The notes under the pieces: generated by a model
Seen by the model: only the letters and a program-made list of their open reading frames with translations
Told to the model about the DNA's origin: nothing
Databases searched by the model: none
Shown: one piece after another, positions 1-10,399 of the stretch
Position numbering within the stretch: the first letter of the stretch is position 1
Layout: each line of letters starts with the position of its first letter
DNA from: an uncultured Granulosicoccaceae bacterium
GTDB taxonomy: Bacteria > Pseudomonadota > Gammaproteobacteria > Granulosicoccales > Granulosicoccaceae
Reading direction: 5' to 3'
Assembly (NCBI GenBank): GCA_938020525.1
Contig: CALIHW010000080.1
Span: 1 to 64,000 of the forward strand
Length of the DNA stretch: 64,000 nt
Program-made: the position numbers and the translations under genes

Positions 1-323
1 ACATATCGCACAGAACTTGTGCGACTTCACTTACCGTAGTTTTTGATCTGATTAACTTCCCTTGTGTGATCACGCCAAAAGTTGCGCTACTTCCGCATCC
101 GGTAAGACAGACATCTGTTTTTGAGCAGGCTGAGTAGGCTCTCACCCGTTTGGGTGAAGTAATTACTTTGATCAAATTTTATAGTCTGTGGATCGGAGTC
201 GTGGTGGAACAGGGAAGTTCGCTCTTAGTATTTTATGCCAAATACCAGGTAAGGGTCTAGACAGGGAGCTAGAGAAGACTAAGGTGTCGCTCTAAACCCG
301 CCCTGCTTTAACCACCCATGGCT

Positions 324-1496
324 TCAGTCTACTGGCGGGCTGGCCTTTAGCGCAAGTCGTGTCAGTTCGACTCGACTCTTACAACCTGTTTTACGATAGA
401 TCGCTTTCAATTGGGTTTTGATCGTATCGGGCTTTACGTTTCTGATTTCAGCAATATCTATGACGGAAGACCCTTTCACTAACAGCTGACAAACTTCAGC
501 CTCTGAGGAGGTAAGCCTATAGGCAGTTGCAAGCTTGTGGCAGTCGATATCAAGATCAGCAGAGATATCAATCAGTGTAATCAATGCACCGTTAAAGTGA
601 CTGGCGATCTCGGCCCCGGAATCTCTTAATGGTGCGACTTCTACAGATATCTGTCTGTCGGTGTTACTTCCTACAACCTGAAATGCTTCTGCAAGAGCTG
701 CGTTGCCAGACGATGTAGCGCAGCTGCTGTTTATTGCTCTGCGAATTGAATCTTCTGCAGTGCTCGATCTGCAGTGTATTAAATTGTCGCTACCTAAACT
801 GATTGAACTGCCGAGATCGAATATCCGGTTAGCTTCATCATTGCTAACGATAATGGTGCCACCGGGTTCGGCAATACAGAGCCCTACGCGAACGTGATCA
901 AGTGCTGATAAAACCGCTTTGTATTGAGACTTTAGAATTGAAAAAGTACGCCACAGCTCAACAGACTTGGCAGCATGGGGGAGCAGACTTTGCATTCTTT
1001 GCATGCTTTCATCCGGAATTGTCTGCATATGAGCTGGAAACTGGAAAGCGATATTGTCGGTCCAGCAAAGATTGTCATTCAGCTTGCATCCAACTTTTCG
1101 CATGAAACCCATATCGTTTCGGAAAAACTTATAATCTTCACGTTCATCGAGTTCGTCTAGATCTGTCCAGAAGTCCGTATCTTTCAACAAGGTTTGTTTT
1201 CTGTGCTTATGGACGAATTTCCAGGCAGCGAAGTCATACTTTTCAAACATCGCAAGAGTTTTTGTCATTTTTTCTGACGGGCAGTTTCTCCAAAACTCGC
1301 TGCCGAGGGAATAGCGCCATCGGGAATTGACATCGTTTTCCTGAAACATAATATTCGCGCTGTGCGCGCGAACGTAGTTGACGCACACATCTAAGGAGTT
1401 ATCCCATCCTTCAGAATTGCTGGCAGCGTCGTAAATTGAAATTAATGCTGCTGCTTGATTCCCAGCCATACCTTCGTGTTTCCCTTGGTTTAGCAC
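324..1496 (-). CDS. LuxR-family transcriptional regulator (C-terminal HTH)
   Basis: 390-aa ORF; C-terminal LTSSEAEVCQLLVKGSSVIDIAEIRNVKPDTIKTQLKAIYRKTGCKSRVELTRLAL matches the LuxR/GerE HTH pattern. Confidence 0.85.
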   Translation of the reverse strand: MLNQGKHEGMAGNQAAALISIYDAASNSEGWDNSLDVCVNYVRAHSANIMFQENDVNSRWRYSLGSEFWRNCPSEKMTKTLAMFEKYDFAAWKFVHKHRKQTLLKDTDFWTDLDELDEREDYKFFRNDMGFMRKVGCKLNDNLCWTDNIAFQFPAHMQTIPDESMQRMQSLLPHAAKSVELWRTFSILKSQYKAVLSALDHVRVGLCIAEPGGTIIVSNDEANRIFDLGSSISLGSDNLIHCRSSTAEDSIRRAINSSCATSSGNAALAEAFQVVGSNTDRQISVEVAPLRDSGAEIASHFNGALITLIDISADLDIDCHKLATAYRLTSSEAEVCQLLVKGSSVIDIAEIRNVKPDTIKTQLKAIYRKTGCKSRVELTRLALKASPPVD

Positions 1497-1587
1497 TTAA
1501 TCCAGCGATCATTTTAGTATAAACAGTCAATTCTCAAAATGTCTCAAACTAACACTGATAGTTATCGATTATTGTTCGGGCAGGCGC

Positions 1588-1605
1588 ATCCCCCGATTGG
1601 GGGAT
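1588..1605. promoter_or_regulatory. Palindrome ATCCCCC-GATT-GGGGGAT upstream of the LuxR-type regulator; candidate operator
   Basis: Perfect 7-bp arms with 4-nt centre, about 90 bp upstream of the 324-1496 start codon. Confidence 0.35.
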
Positions 1606-1834
1606 AACGTGCCTCTTTCGAGACTTTATTGGAGCTATAGGGGATTCAAAGCATCGACTTAGACCAAGTCCAATTTAAAATAATCCATAGTGTGCTCTCG
1701 GAATTTCAGCGTTCGCTGAAACTCGAAACTAAAGTTGAGATTTATGGCCGGAAGCTAAGGCAAGTCGAGCACGAAGGTAAGAAAATGAGCCGTGCGGGGT
1801 TGGTGTTAGCGGATGGCTGCCATTGGCGAAAGGG

Positions 1835-2782
1835 CTATGATCTTTTCTCACGCCTGGCTTCAAGTAGATCACGCACTATAATTCTGGGCACCCCAAGTGC
1901 ACGCAATGAAGTAGAAACCACGTTATCTATAGAATCCAAAAGCTGGAATTTACGTTTGCCATTTTCTTCAACGAATTCGGGCTGGTGAGCATCTATCAAA
2001 GAAATAGCTGAACCACCAAGCTCTGTTTTTATATAGTCAACAGATGGCTGTACGTTTTCTACATAGAATTCAAAACGGCTGCGGAGCGCTTCTTCATGGT
2101 CGTCTGCACGGCCTCGTTTACCGGCTCTGGTGCGCATCTCAGCTTTACTGATTGACAGGTGCAGTACTTTTACAACCGGCACGTTTACGCTATTCAGATA
2201 GCCGAGTAGATGTTCTGCTGCAGCTACGGTTCTCGGGTAGCCGTCCAAAATAAATGGTAAGTCGTGGCTGTCGTCGCCGTCGCTGTTTTTTGCCTGCAGG
2301 ATGGTGTCGATCTCTGCAGAGATGAGATCCTGCGTCCAGCGGTTAGGAATTAGCAGACCGCGAATGGTGCAGAACTCCAGCCATTCAAGCTGGCTGACAT
2401 CTTCACTGGAAGCAGCGCGGTTGAATATTTCTTGCACCTCTGGCAGGTAGCGGCGTACTTTTTCAGTGAGCTCATCGTTGGTGTCGATGCTGTCGAACAT
2501 GCTGACATCTTTCGAGAGCGAATATTTTTCTGCCAGAAGCTTTGCGTAGTTTGAATCTTCTTTTGAGCGCTCGACAGTGTTCCTCAGAATGCCACCCATT
2601 GATAGATGTCGCTCAGGATCGATCGATAGCATTTCGCACAGAGCCTGCGCCACCTCGCCTTTACCGCAGCTTGAAGGTCCGGTGAGAATCACCACACCTG
2701 GTCCGCGCAGGGAGATTTTTTCAACTCTGACCAGCGAAGGTGGGAGATACAAATTGGGGTTCATCAAAGGTGCCTGAATCAA
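1835..2782 (-). CDS. Adenylate kinase-like nucleoside monophosphate kinase (atypical, 315 aa)
   Basis: P-loop VVILTGPSSCGKGEVAQAL and FILDGYPRTVAAAEHLLGYL (AK-type motif). Confidence 0.75.
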   Translation of the reverse strand: MIQAPLMNPNLYLPPSLVRVEKISLRGPGVVILTGPSSCGKGEVAQALCEMLSIDPERHLSMGGILRNTVERSKEDSNYAKLLAEKYSLSKDVSMFDSIDTNDELTEKVRRYLPEVQEIFNRAASSEDVSQLEWLEFCTIRGLLIPNRWTQDLISAEIDTILQAKNSDGDDSHDLPFILDGYPRTVAAAEHLLGYLNSVNVPVVKVLHLSISKAEMRTRAGKRGRADDHEEALRSRFEFYVENVQPSVDYIKTELGGSAISLIDAHQPEFVEENGKRKFQLLDSIDNVVSTSLRALGVPRIIVRDLLEARREKRS

Positions 2783-2865
2783 TTGGTTTAAATATACCGG
2801 TGGTCGGAGTTGTTTGTATTATGTTTGTTTTACTGGGGCTGAGACGTTTGTTCCTGGCAGATTTG

Positions 2866-4581
2866 TCAGCTACCGAGTTTGTCGAGCAGAAATTGTTTAA
2901 TGTCAGCAACCGACACATCAGTGGAATTATCATCCGTTCTGCCTTTAAATTCTACAACGCCCTTCTCAAGTCCTTTATCACTTATGACTACTCGCATCGG
3001 TATGCCGATCAGTTCCATCTCACTGAACATGACGCCGGGCCGATTGTCTCGATCGTCAAACAACACATCTATGCCTGCGCGCTTTAAGTCTTCATAAAGT
3101 TTTTCTGCCTCGGCTTTTAATTTGTCCGATTTTTTCTTGTTGATTGGCAAGATCGCGACTTCAAACGGTGCAATTGGCAGAGGCCAGATGATGCCGTTTT
3201 CGTCGTGGTTTTGTTCAATTGCAGCTGCCGCCACGCGCGTAATACCGATACCGTAGCATCCCATCGACATCAAACGCGCTTTGCCGTTTTCGTCGAGTAC
3301 ACTAGCCTGCATAGCCTGACTGTATTTGTCACCAAGCTGGAAAATATGGCCGACTTCTATGCCGCGCATTATCTGTAGTTCACCCCTGCCATCGGGTGAT
3401 GGATCACCTGGTTCAATATTACGCAGGTCTGCAGTGATCGGGTTCTCTGCGTCGCGTCCCCAGTTGATGCCGAAGTAGTGCTTGTCTTCGATATTTGCAC
3501 CAGCACCAAAGTCTGACATCGCAGCGACGGTGTGATCTGCAATCACAGGCATAGGCAGTTTTACCGGGCCGAGTGAGCCAGGGCCGGCACCGACTGCTGT
3601 GCGTATTTCATTCTCACTGGCGAATTCCATTGGCGTTTTAACCAGCGGATGATTGTTAGCCTTTACTTCATTAAGCTGATGATCCCCTCTAACCAACAGC
3701 GCGATTAAGTCTGATTCGCATTCTTCTGAGGCATGGCAGATAAGTGTCTTAATGGTTTTTTCAATTGGCAGATTAAAGTTATCAATTAGTGCCTGAATCG
3801 TTTTGGTTTCTGGTGTGTCGATCAGCGTCATCTCTTGCGATGGTTCCGCACGTTCGTCATTGCAGATAGATTCGGCTTTTTCAAGGTTGGCTGCATAGTC
3901 ACCTTCAGTGGAGTAAGCGATCGCATCTTCACCACTGTCTGCAAGCACGTGAAACTCTTTTGATCCCGAGCCACCAATGACACCGCTATCTGCCTCAACA
4001 GAGCGGAACTTCAAATGCATGCGCGAAAATATATTGGAGTAAGCCTGATGCATATCATCAAAAGTCTCTTGCAGCGACTCCGGGGAAGCATGAAATGAGT
4101 AGGCGTCTTTCATGATGAATTCCCGACTACGCATGACACCGAAGCGCGGGCGGACCTCATCACGAAACTTGGTTTGTATCTGGTAGTAGTTAACCGGTAG
4201 TTGCTTGTAGCTGCGCAGATCACGACGGGCGATGTCAGTGATAACTTCTTCGTGGGTGGGGCCCATGCAGAAGTCGCGCTGGTGGCGGTCCTTAAATCGC
4301 AACAACTCGGGGCCGAACTCTCCCCAGCGGCCCGATTCTTCCCATAATTCGCTAGGCTGGACCGCAGGCATAAGTAGTTCTGCGGCCCCGGTGTTGTTCA
4401 TTTCTTCGCGGACAATATTTTCAATTTTGCGCAGAACCCGCAGGCCCAGTGGCATCCAGGTGTAGAGACCGGCGGCAAGACGGCGGATCATGCCGGCTCG
4501 CAGCATCAGTTGATGGCTGATTACCTCCGCGTCAGCGGGTGATTCTTTGGTGGTAGCGATTTGTAAATTGCTGGTGCGCAT
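2866..4581 (-). CDS. proS: Prolyl-tRNA synthetase (bacterial type with editing insertion)
   Basis: [46 protein letters not shown]...; start taken at internal Met (4581) rather than the ORF end at 4650. Confidence 0.97.
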   Translation of the reverse strand: MRTSNLQIATTKESPADAEVISHQLMLRAGMIRRLAAGLYTWMPLGLRVLRKIENIVREEMNNTGAAELLMPAVQPSELWEESGRWGEFGPELLRFKDRHQRDFCMGPTHEEVITDIARRDLRSYKQLPVNYYQIQTKFRDEVRPRFGVMRSREFIMKDAYSFHASPESLQETFDDMHQAYSNIFSRMHLKFRSVEADSGVIGGSGSKEFHVLADSGEDAIAYSTEGDYAANLEKAESICNDERAEPSQEMTLIDTPETKTIQALIDNFNLPIEKTIKTLICHASEECESDLIALLVRGDHQLNEVKANNHPLVKTPMEFASENEIRTAVGAGPGSLGPVKLPMPVIADHTVAAMSDFGAGANIEDKHYFGINWGRDAENPITADLRNIEPGDPSPDGRGELQIMRGIEVGHIFQLGDKYSQAMQASVLDENGKARLMSMGCYGIGITRVAAAAIEQNHDENGIIWPLPIAPFEVAILPINKKKSDKLKAEAEKLYEDLKRAGIDVLFDDRDNRPGVMFSEMELIGIPMRVVISDKGLEKGVVEFKGRTDDNSTDVSVADIKQFLLDKLGS

Positions 4582-4780
4582 AGAGTTCTTGGTTGTTAAT
4601 GTCAGATGAACGGGGGTTGTTGTAGGATAGCGCAACCCGCGAGAATTCATGCGGGTTACGAAAGTGTGGCACAGGGAATCGTCGACAGGAAGCGGCGTCC
4701 GGTGTGCGTTGTCAGGATGACGACATCGTCAGCTTTATGACGCTGCATGCACGAGCCGGCATCTGAGCTATCCTACGTAA

Positions 4781-4815
4781 ACAACTCCAGAAAAAACAAC
4801 TCTAGAAAAAACAAC
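4781..4815. repeat. 15-bp tandem repeat ACAACTCYAGAAAAA x2.3
   Basis: acaactccagaaaaa / acaactctagaaaaa / acaac read directly. Confidence 0.85.
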
Positions 4816-4951
4816 AATATGCCGGCGTGTTGCTCTAAGACCATAGTCACTGGTTGTGGGTAGTGGTTGCGAAGACACGAGATACGATCCGGAAGAATTT
4901 GCCCCGTACACAATTAGCTGATTGGCTGAAATTGGTTAGATCATTATAAAA

Positions 4952-6079
4952 ATGCTAGACCCGATAAGAGAATGGTATCAGCGGAACTTCTCTGATCCGC
5001 AAGCAGTTATTCTCGCACTCATTCTTATATTTGCATTCCTGATCATCTGGTTGTTGGGTGGAGTGCTCGCGCCTGTGTTAGTGGCATTGGTATTCGCCTA
5101 TCTGCTGGATGGTGTGGTGACAGCAATGCAGCGTTATCACATTCCCAGACCGCTGGCCGCGACTACAGTGATGCTTGTGTTTGTGTTCTTTTGTCTTCTG
5201 TTGCTTTTCGGTGTGATGCCTCTGTTATCGCAACAGGTAACTTCACTGATAAGAGAACTGCCGAATATGATTGCCAAAGGTCAGGAAGGATTGCAACGCT
5301 TGCCTGAGCTTTACCCGGCGATATTCACTGAAGAACAGATTATGGATCTGATTGGCAACGTCCGTAGTCAGGTCGGGCGCTGGGGTCAGAACTTTCTTTC
5401 ATTCTCCATTGCCAGCGCATTGAATCTCTTTGTTATCGCTATTTATGTAGTACTTGTGCCGTTGATTGTATTCTTTGCACTTAAAGATAAACCATTGCTG
5501 CTTGGGTGGGCGCGCGGTTTTATGCCTAACCGAAGCCAGCTTGCAGAGAAAGTCTGGCATGAGGCAGATGCAAAGATAGCCAATTATATTCGTGGCAAGT
5601 TTATAGAGATCATGATTGTCTGGCTGGTCAGCTACGTGACCTTTGCGTTAATGGGACTGAACTATGCGGTGCTGCTTAGTTTTCTGGTTGGCATATCGGT
5701 AATCATTCCATTTGTGGGTGCGGTGGTCGTGACGTTACCGATTGCAATCATTGCCTACTTTCAGTGGGGCTTTACCGCCAAGCTCGGGTATCTGTTGGTG
5801 GCCTATCAGATCATTCAAATACTTGATGGCAACGTGCTTGTGCCATTGTTGTTCTCAGAAGTAGTTGATCTGCATCCGTTAGCGATTATTATCTCAGTGC
5901 TCTTTTTTGGTGGTTTGTGGGGGATTCTCGGTGTCTTCTTTGCCATTCCACTCGCCGCACTAATGCAGGCAATTCTTGATGCCTGGCCACGGCACAGGCA
6001 TGGAAGTACAGATGACGATACCGAGCCGGTGAAACGTGGCTCTGATCGTCGGTTGAAAGCGCCGAGGAAGGCGTCCTGA
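4952..6079 (+). CDS. AI-2E family transporter / PerM-like membrane protein
   Basis: 375-aa polytopic protein with typical PF01594-like pattern (PLIVFFALKD..., VVDLHPLAIIISVLFFGGLWGILGVFFAIPLAAL). Confidence 0.9.
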   Translation: MLDPIREWYQRNFSDPQAVILALILIFAFLIIWLLGGVLAPVLVALVFAYLLDGVVTAMQRYHIPRPLAATTVMLVFVFFCLLLLFGVMPLLSQQVTSLIRELPNMIAKGQEGLQRLPELYPAIFTEEQIMDLIGNVRSQVGRWGQNFLSFSIASALNLFVIAIYVVLVPLIVFFALKDKPLLLGWARGFMPNRSQLAEKVWHEADAKIANYIRGKFIEIMIVWLVSYVTFALMGLNYAVLLSFLVGISVIIPFVGAVVVTLPIAIIAYFQWGFTAKLGYLLVAYQIIQILDGNVLVPLLFSEVVDLHPLAIIISVLFFGGLWGILGVFFAIPLAALMQAILDAWPRHRHGSTDDDTEPVKRGSDRRLKAPRKAS

Positions 6080-6182
6080 ACTCCTTTCTGAGGCCACCGA
6101 TAAATCGGGGAATCGGAGCGACTAACTCTCGCCGCAAAGCTTGGGCTCGGACACTCCTGCTTTAACAGGGTGCCTCTTACTG

Positions 6183-6208
6183 AGTTGCGGAGCGCCGCAA
6201 CTTTTTTC
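6183..6208 (+). terminator. Rho-independent terminator
   Basis: AGTTGCGG-AGCG-CCGCAACT followed by T-run. Confidence 0.75.
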
Positions 6209-6479
6209 TTTGCGGCGATATCTTTATCAATTTTCCAGATCTGAGCCACGTCCCTGCTTGGGGAGGGTCAACGCGGGAGCGGCTCGGGAGGGGTTGTCGC
6301 TCACGTGGCGCCGCTTATTGTAATTATTTGCACAAGCGGAAAACCGACATCACCCCGGCTTTCAGACACCGCCACTTCATTGTCCATATGAGCAAATACC
6401 GTCAGACTTAGCTTGTATCACCCTGGCGCGATCAGTAAGCTATCGGCTCTTCTATGTGCTTTTTATAAGAGGCAAGCCA

Positions 6480-7358
6480 ATGTTCCAGGGCAGTATCGTT
6501 GCAATTGTGACCCCCATGCTAAATGACGGTGCAGTAGACTTCGATGCTCTAAAAAAACTGGTCAAATTTCACGTTGATGCTGGCACAGATGCCATTGTTT
6601 CGGTTGGTACCACCGGTGAGTCCGCGACACTTAGCATGGCGGAGCACTCCGAGGTAATTAGCAAGACCATCGAATTTGCCGGTGGTGCGATTCCGGTTAT
6701 TGCAGGTACGGGTGCGAATTCAACTACCGAAGCGCTTGAACTCACTGAGAATGCCAAGGCCGCCGGTGCAGACGCGTGTTTGCTGGTGACGCCGTACTAC
6801 AACAAACCAACCCAGGAAGGTTTGTACCAGCACTTTAAGAAGATTGCCGATTCAGTCGATGTGCCGATCATTCTCTACAATGTGCCAGGGCGTACCTCGG
6901 TCGATATGACTGCGGCAACCACAGCGCGTCTTGCAGAAATTAAAAATATTATCGGTACCAAAGAGGCGCACGGCACGGTTGAGCGCATTAAAGAAGTCGT
7001 TTCTTTATGCCCTGATGATTTTATGGTTTTCACCGGTGATGACAGTACTGCGATGGAGAGTATTCTTGCAGGTGCACGCGGCAACATTTCGGTTACTGCT
7101 AATGTAGCTCCGGCAATCATGGCGCAGATGTGTGCAGCAGCACTGGCTAAAGATGATGCAAAGGCTCGCGAACTTGATGCGCAGGTATCTGATCTTCACA
7201 AGGATCTCTTTATCGAGTCGAGTCCTATTCCTGCAAAGTGGGCACTGCAGCAGATGGGTCTTATCAAACCCGGTATCAGATTGCCTCTGACACCGTTGGC
7301 TGACGATTGTCATGCAAAAGTGTCATCAGCACTAAAGAAAGCCGGTGCTTTGACCTGA
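6480..7358 (+). CDS. dapA: 4-hydroxy-tetrahydrodipicolinate synthase
   Basis: MFQGSIVAIVTPMLNDGAVDFDALKKLV...VSVGTTGESATLS...LYNVPGRTSVDM; start trimmed to the internal Met. Confidence 0.96.
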   Translation: MFQGSIVAIVTPMLNDGAVDFDALKKLVKFHVDAGTDAIVSVGTTGESATLSMAEHSEVISKTIEFAGGAIPVIAGTGANSTTEALELTENAKAAGADACLLVTPYYNKPTQEGLYQHFKKIADSVDVPIILYNVPGRTSVDMTAATTARLAEIKNIIGTKEAHGTVERIKEVVSLCPDDFMVFTGDDSTAMESILAGARGNISVTANVAPAIMAQMCAAALAKDDAKARELDAQVSDLHKDLFIESSPIPAKWALQQMGLIKPGIRLPLTPLADDCHAKVSSALKKAGALT

Positions 7359-7482
7359 TTGTCGATCCCTGCCGGGCCACACGAACGGTCCGGAGTTATC
7401 GCTTCGTCACTTATGTTTGTGGCGGAATAGTAGAAGATAGACCCGCTGTTTTCTTTTATTTCCATTAGGGCGATGTCATCCC

Positions 7483-8250
7483 ATGAGTGTGCAGTTTGCC
7501 AGTCTCGGCAGCGGTAGCAGCGGTAACTCTACACTGGTGCGTGTTGGTGACACGTTGCTGCTGGTTGATGTGGGTTTCTCTGCCAAAGCCATCACACAGA
7601 GAATGGCGACGCTTGATGTAAATCCGTCTGACCTTCACGGTATTCTGATATCGCACGAACACTCTGATCACGTTAAGGGTCTGTCAGTACTTGCACGCAA
7701 GCACGATATCCCTGTTTGGCTTACCCATGGTACGTTCAAAAAACTCAAAGATAAAAATCTGCCCAGCGTGGAGTTTCTACATCCGCATGGGTCATTCTGT
7801 ATTGGTGACGCCAAGATTACCCCGTTTCCAGTTCCACATGATGCGGCAGAGCCTTGCCAGTACATTGTTGGTGATGGCTCTCGTCGATTGGCGATCGCGA
7901 CTGATATGGGCTTTGTCACCGAGTACGTTTACGAGCAGTTGACCGGCGTTGATGCCTTGTTGCTTGAGGCGAACTACGATGGGCAGATGCTGAGCAATGG
8001 TTCATACCCCTGGGCACTGCGCAAGCGAATCGATGGCAATTACGGCCATCTCAGTAATGATCAGTCTGCCGCCCTTGCAGCCGCCCTTGAACACGCAGGG
8101 CTGCAGAAACTCTGTCTCGGGCATTTGAGCGAAAACAACAATACTCCTGATACCGCGCTGGATTCTGTTGCAAACCGATTACGTCGCGCAGATGAGGACG
8201 TACACGTGCTGCAAAGGTATAATTCCAGTCCCTGGTACGCGGTAGCCTGA
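7483..8250 (+). CDS. MBL-fold metallohydrolase (YycJ/WalJ-like)
   Basis: FASLGSGSSGNSTLV...ISHEHSDHVKGLSVLARKH metallo-beta-lactamase HxHxDH motif. Confidence 0.9.
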   Translation: MSVQFASLGSGSSGNSTLVRVGDTLLLVDVGFSAKAITQRMATLDVNPSDLHGILISHEHSDHVKGLSVLARKHDIPVWLTHGTFKKLKDKNLPSVEFLHPHGSFCIGDAKITPFPVPHDAAEPCQYIVGDGSRRLAIATDMGFVTEYVYEQLTGVDALLLEANYDGQMLSNGSYPWALRKRIDGNYGHLSNDQSAALAAALEHAGLQKLCLGHLSENNNTPDTALDSVANRLRRADEDVHVLQRYNSSPWYAVA

Positions 8251-8409
8251 TTTGTACCTCAAGGTCAGAATGTTCTGGCCTCAGAATTACGCTCTCCGAT
8301 TGCAGTCTGTTTACAGGTGCAGGTTTGGCGGGTTCGGTAAATCAATGCTTCCGCGACCCACTGCGTTAATACAGAATTACTAACAGAACCGTTTAAATCA
8401 GGATCGCCG

Positions 8410-10284
8410 ATGGCCAAAAAGTCCAAAGCTGTGGTGTTCGACAAGAACCCCGGTCGCAATGCGCAAACCTATGGAATAGCCCGACAACTGAATACAGATG
8501 AAGATCTGATTCATGAACCTTCCGTTGGTGTGGTCGGTACCAAGGGCGACAGCCAGTGCTATATGGGTGTGCAACGAAAAGTTGAAGCGATCCACGAGCA
8601 CCTGCGGCAAAGCATCGGTGATGGACCTGATCAAATGCGCTTGCGTCTGGTGCAACCTGAATACACTGTCGCCACGTCCGATGGAATGCGTAACGGTACT
8701 CGTGAAATGCGCTATTCACTGATTGGTCGTGAAGTAACGCATGACACTATCTGTGAGCACTTAAGTGCCAGTGGATTGGAAGGTACGATTGCAGTGGTTG
8801 CCTGTGACAAACCTCCGGTTGGTACACTTGCAGGTTTGCTTGAGCATAATCGTCCGTCGATTATTATGTCTGACGGGCCGATCCGTCCGGGTCGTGATTC
8901 TGTGACAGAACAACCCATCGATATCATTACCGGCTTTCAGGCTGCGGGTAATCTTGATGAAGATTTTAAAAAACGTATAGCGCGTGAAGCCTGCCCGGGC
9001 TACGGCAGTTGTGGTGGCATGTTTACCTACAACACCATGCAAACATTTATTGGTGTCGTGGGTATGCAGCCGTTACACATGGTCTCTCCTCCGTCTGATG
9101 ATGCACGGCGAATGAACGAATTCCCGCAGCAACTGGTTGCTTATCTCAAAGGGTTGATTGAACGAGGTCATACGCCACGTGATATCGTCTCGCGTGATGC
9201 GATTAGAAATGCGGTTATTGTTTCGATGGCGGTGGGTGGTTCTACCAACGTATTGCTGCATGCACCCGAGATTGCGCGTGCTGCGGGTTTTAAGAGTTTC
9301 TCTAAAGAAATCATGTCACCGGATGAATTTAATCATCTGTCACAGCATGTAGTGCCGGTACTAACTGATGCCAGGCCTTACGGTGTGTACTCGATGGTAG
9401 ATATTGATGAGAAAGGTGGTGTGCAGGTCATTGTTAAAGAATTAATGAACGCCGGTTTACTGAATGGCGATACGCTAACCTGTACTGGTGAAACACTTGC
9501 AGAACAGGTAGCCAGACTCAATACAGCAGACGTTGACGGTACTGTGATCTATCCGGTTGAGAAGCCTTATAAAGATACTGGTGGATTGCGTGTGCTTGGT
9601 GGCAACCTGTCGCCCGAATTTAGCGCAGTGTTGAAACTTGCCGGTGTGGAAGGTGGTCTTGAGAATAATCGTTTTGTCGGTCGGGCACGCATCTTTGATG
9701 GTGAGCAGTCATTACTTGATGCACTTGAGACAGATCCGGGTGGCTTTGCAAATAACGATATGGTTATTGTTCGCTACGAAGGACCGAGCGGTGCTCCTGG
9801 TATGCCGGAGATGCTCGATTCTACGTCGCGTATCACCACGTTATGCCGCGAGCGCGATATCGTAGTCGGCATGATGACTGATGCCAGGTTCTCCGGTGGA
9901 TCTGTTGGCCTGGTGATCGGTCACGTTGGGCCTGAAGCGGCGCTTGGTGGCCCTATTGCACTGGTGGAAGATGGCGATGAAATCATTGCAGACCTTGAGG
10001 CTAATGAACTTAACTGTACCCAGCTGCAGGATGCAGCCACGTTTAAATCACGCCAGGCAGCATGGGATAAAGCAGTTGCAGATAACGGTGGTATTCACCC
10101 GCTATGCGGCGATGTAGATACCCGTTTGTTAAACCGTATGCGGCGTTCAGCTGTTTCTGCAGTGCAGGGAGCAGGTATGCATCCTGATCGTGAGCTTTGG
10201 GTGCCTGAACCGCGTGAACCAGAGATGAGTGGTTTCGTACCACAGAACAAATACCGGGAAGGTACACAAAAAGCGTTTAGTTAG
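8410..10284 (+). CDS. ilvD: Dihydroxy-acid dehydratase / IlvD-Edd family
   Basis: GDSQC, VACDKPPVGT and GSCGGMFTYNTM cysteine motifs; PTSDAR-like MTDARFSGGSVGLVIGHVGPEAALGGPIALVEDGDEI. Confidence 0.85.
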   Translation: MAKKSKAVVFDKNPGRNAQTYGIARQLNTDEDLIHEPSVGVVGTKGDSQCYMGVQRKVEAIHEHLRQSIGDGPDQMRLRLVQPEYTVATSDGMRNGTREMRYSLIGREVTHDTICEHLSASGLEGTIAVVACDKPPVGTLAGLLEHNRPSIIMSDGPIRPGRDSVTEQPIDIITGFQAAGNLDEDFKKRIAREACPGYGSCGGMFTYNTMQTFIGVVGMQPLHMVSPPSDDARRMNEFPQQLVAYLKGLIERGHTPRDIVSRDAIRNAVIVSMAVGGSTNVLLHAPEIARAAGFKSFSKEIMSPDEFNHLSQHVVPVLTDARPYGVYSMVDIDEKGGVQVIVKELMNAGLLNGDTLTCTGETLAEQVARLNTADVDGTVIYPVEKPYKDTGGLRVLGGNLSPEFSAVLKLAGVEGGLENNRFVGRARIFDGEQSLLDALETDPGGFANNDMVIVRYEGPSGAPGMPEMLDSTSRITTLCRERDIVVGMMTDARFSGGSVGLVIGHVGPEAALGGPIALVEDGDEIIADLEANELNCTQLQDAATFKSRQAAWDKAVADNGGIHPLCGDVDTRLLNRMRRSAVSAVQGAGMHPDRELWVPEPREPEMSGFVPQNKYREGTQKAFS

Positions 10285-10399
10285 TTCTGTTTTATAGAAC
10301 CGGCTGCGTATTGATTTGTGTGATGTTGCCTCAACTTTATTCAGGTATCGCGAGAAGGCATCGTGATTACACATCGCTTATAGATTTGGAGCCAACGGT

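Noticed and set aside
1692-1988. 98-aa + strand ORF overlapping the AK-like gene
   Set aside because: Partly antisense to a well-supported CDS and no recognisable motif
2740-3087. 115-aa + strand ORF antisense to proS 3' end
   Set aside because: Shadow of the proS coding strand; no family features
5815-6249. 144-aa minus ORF at the AI-2E transporter 3' end
   Set aside because: Antisense to transporter coding sequence and runs through its terminator
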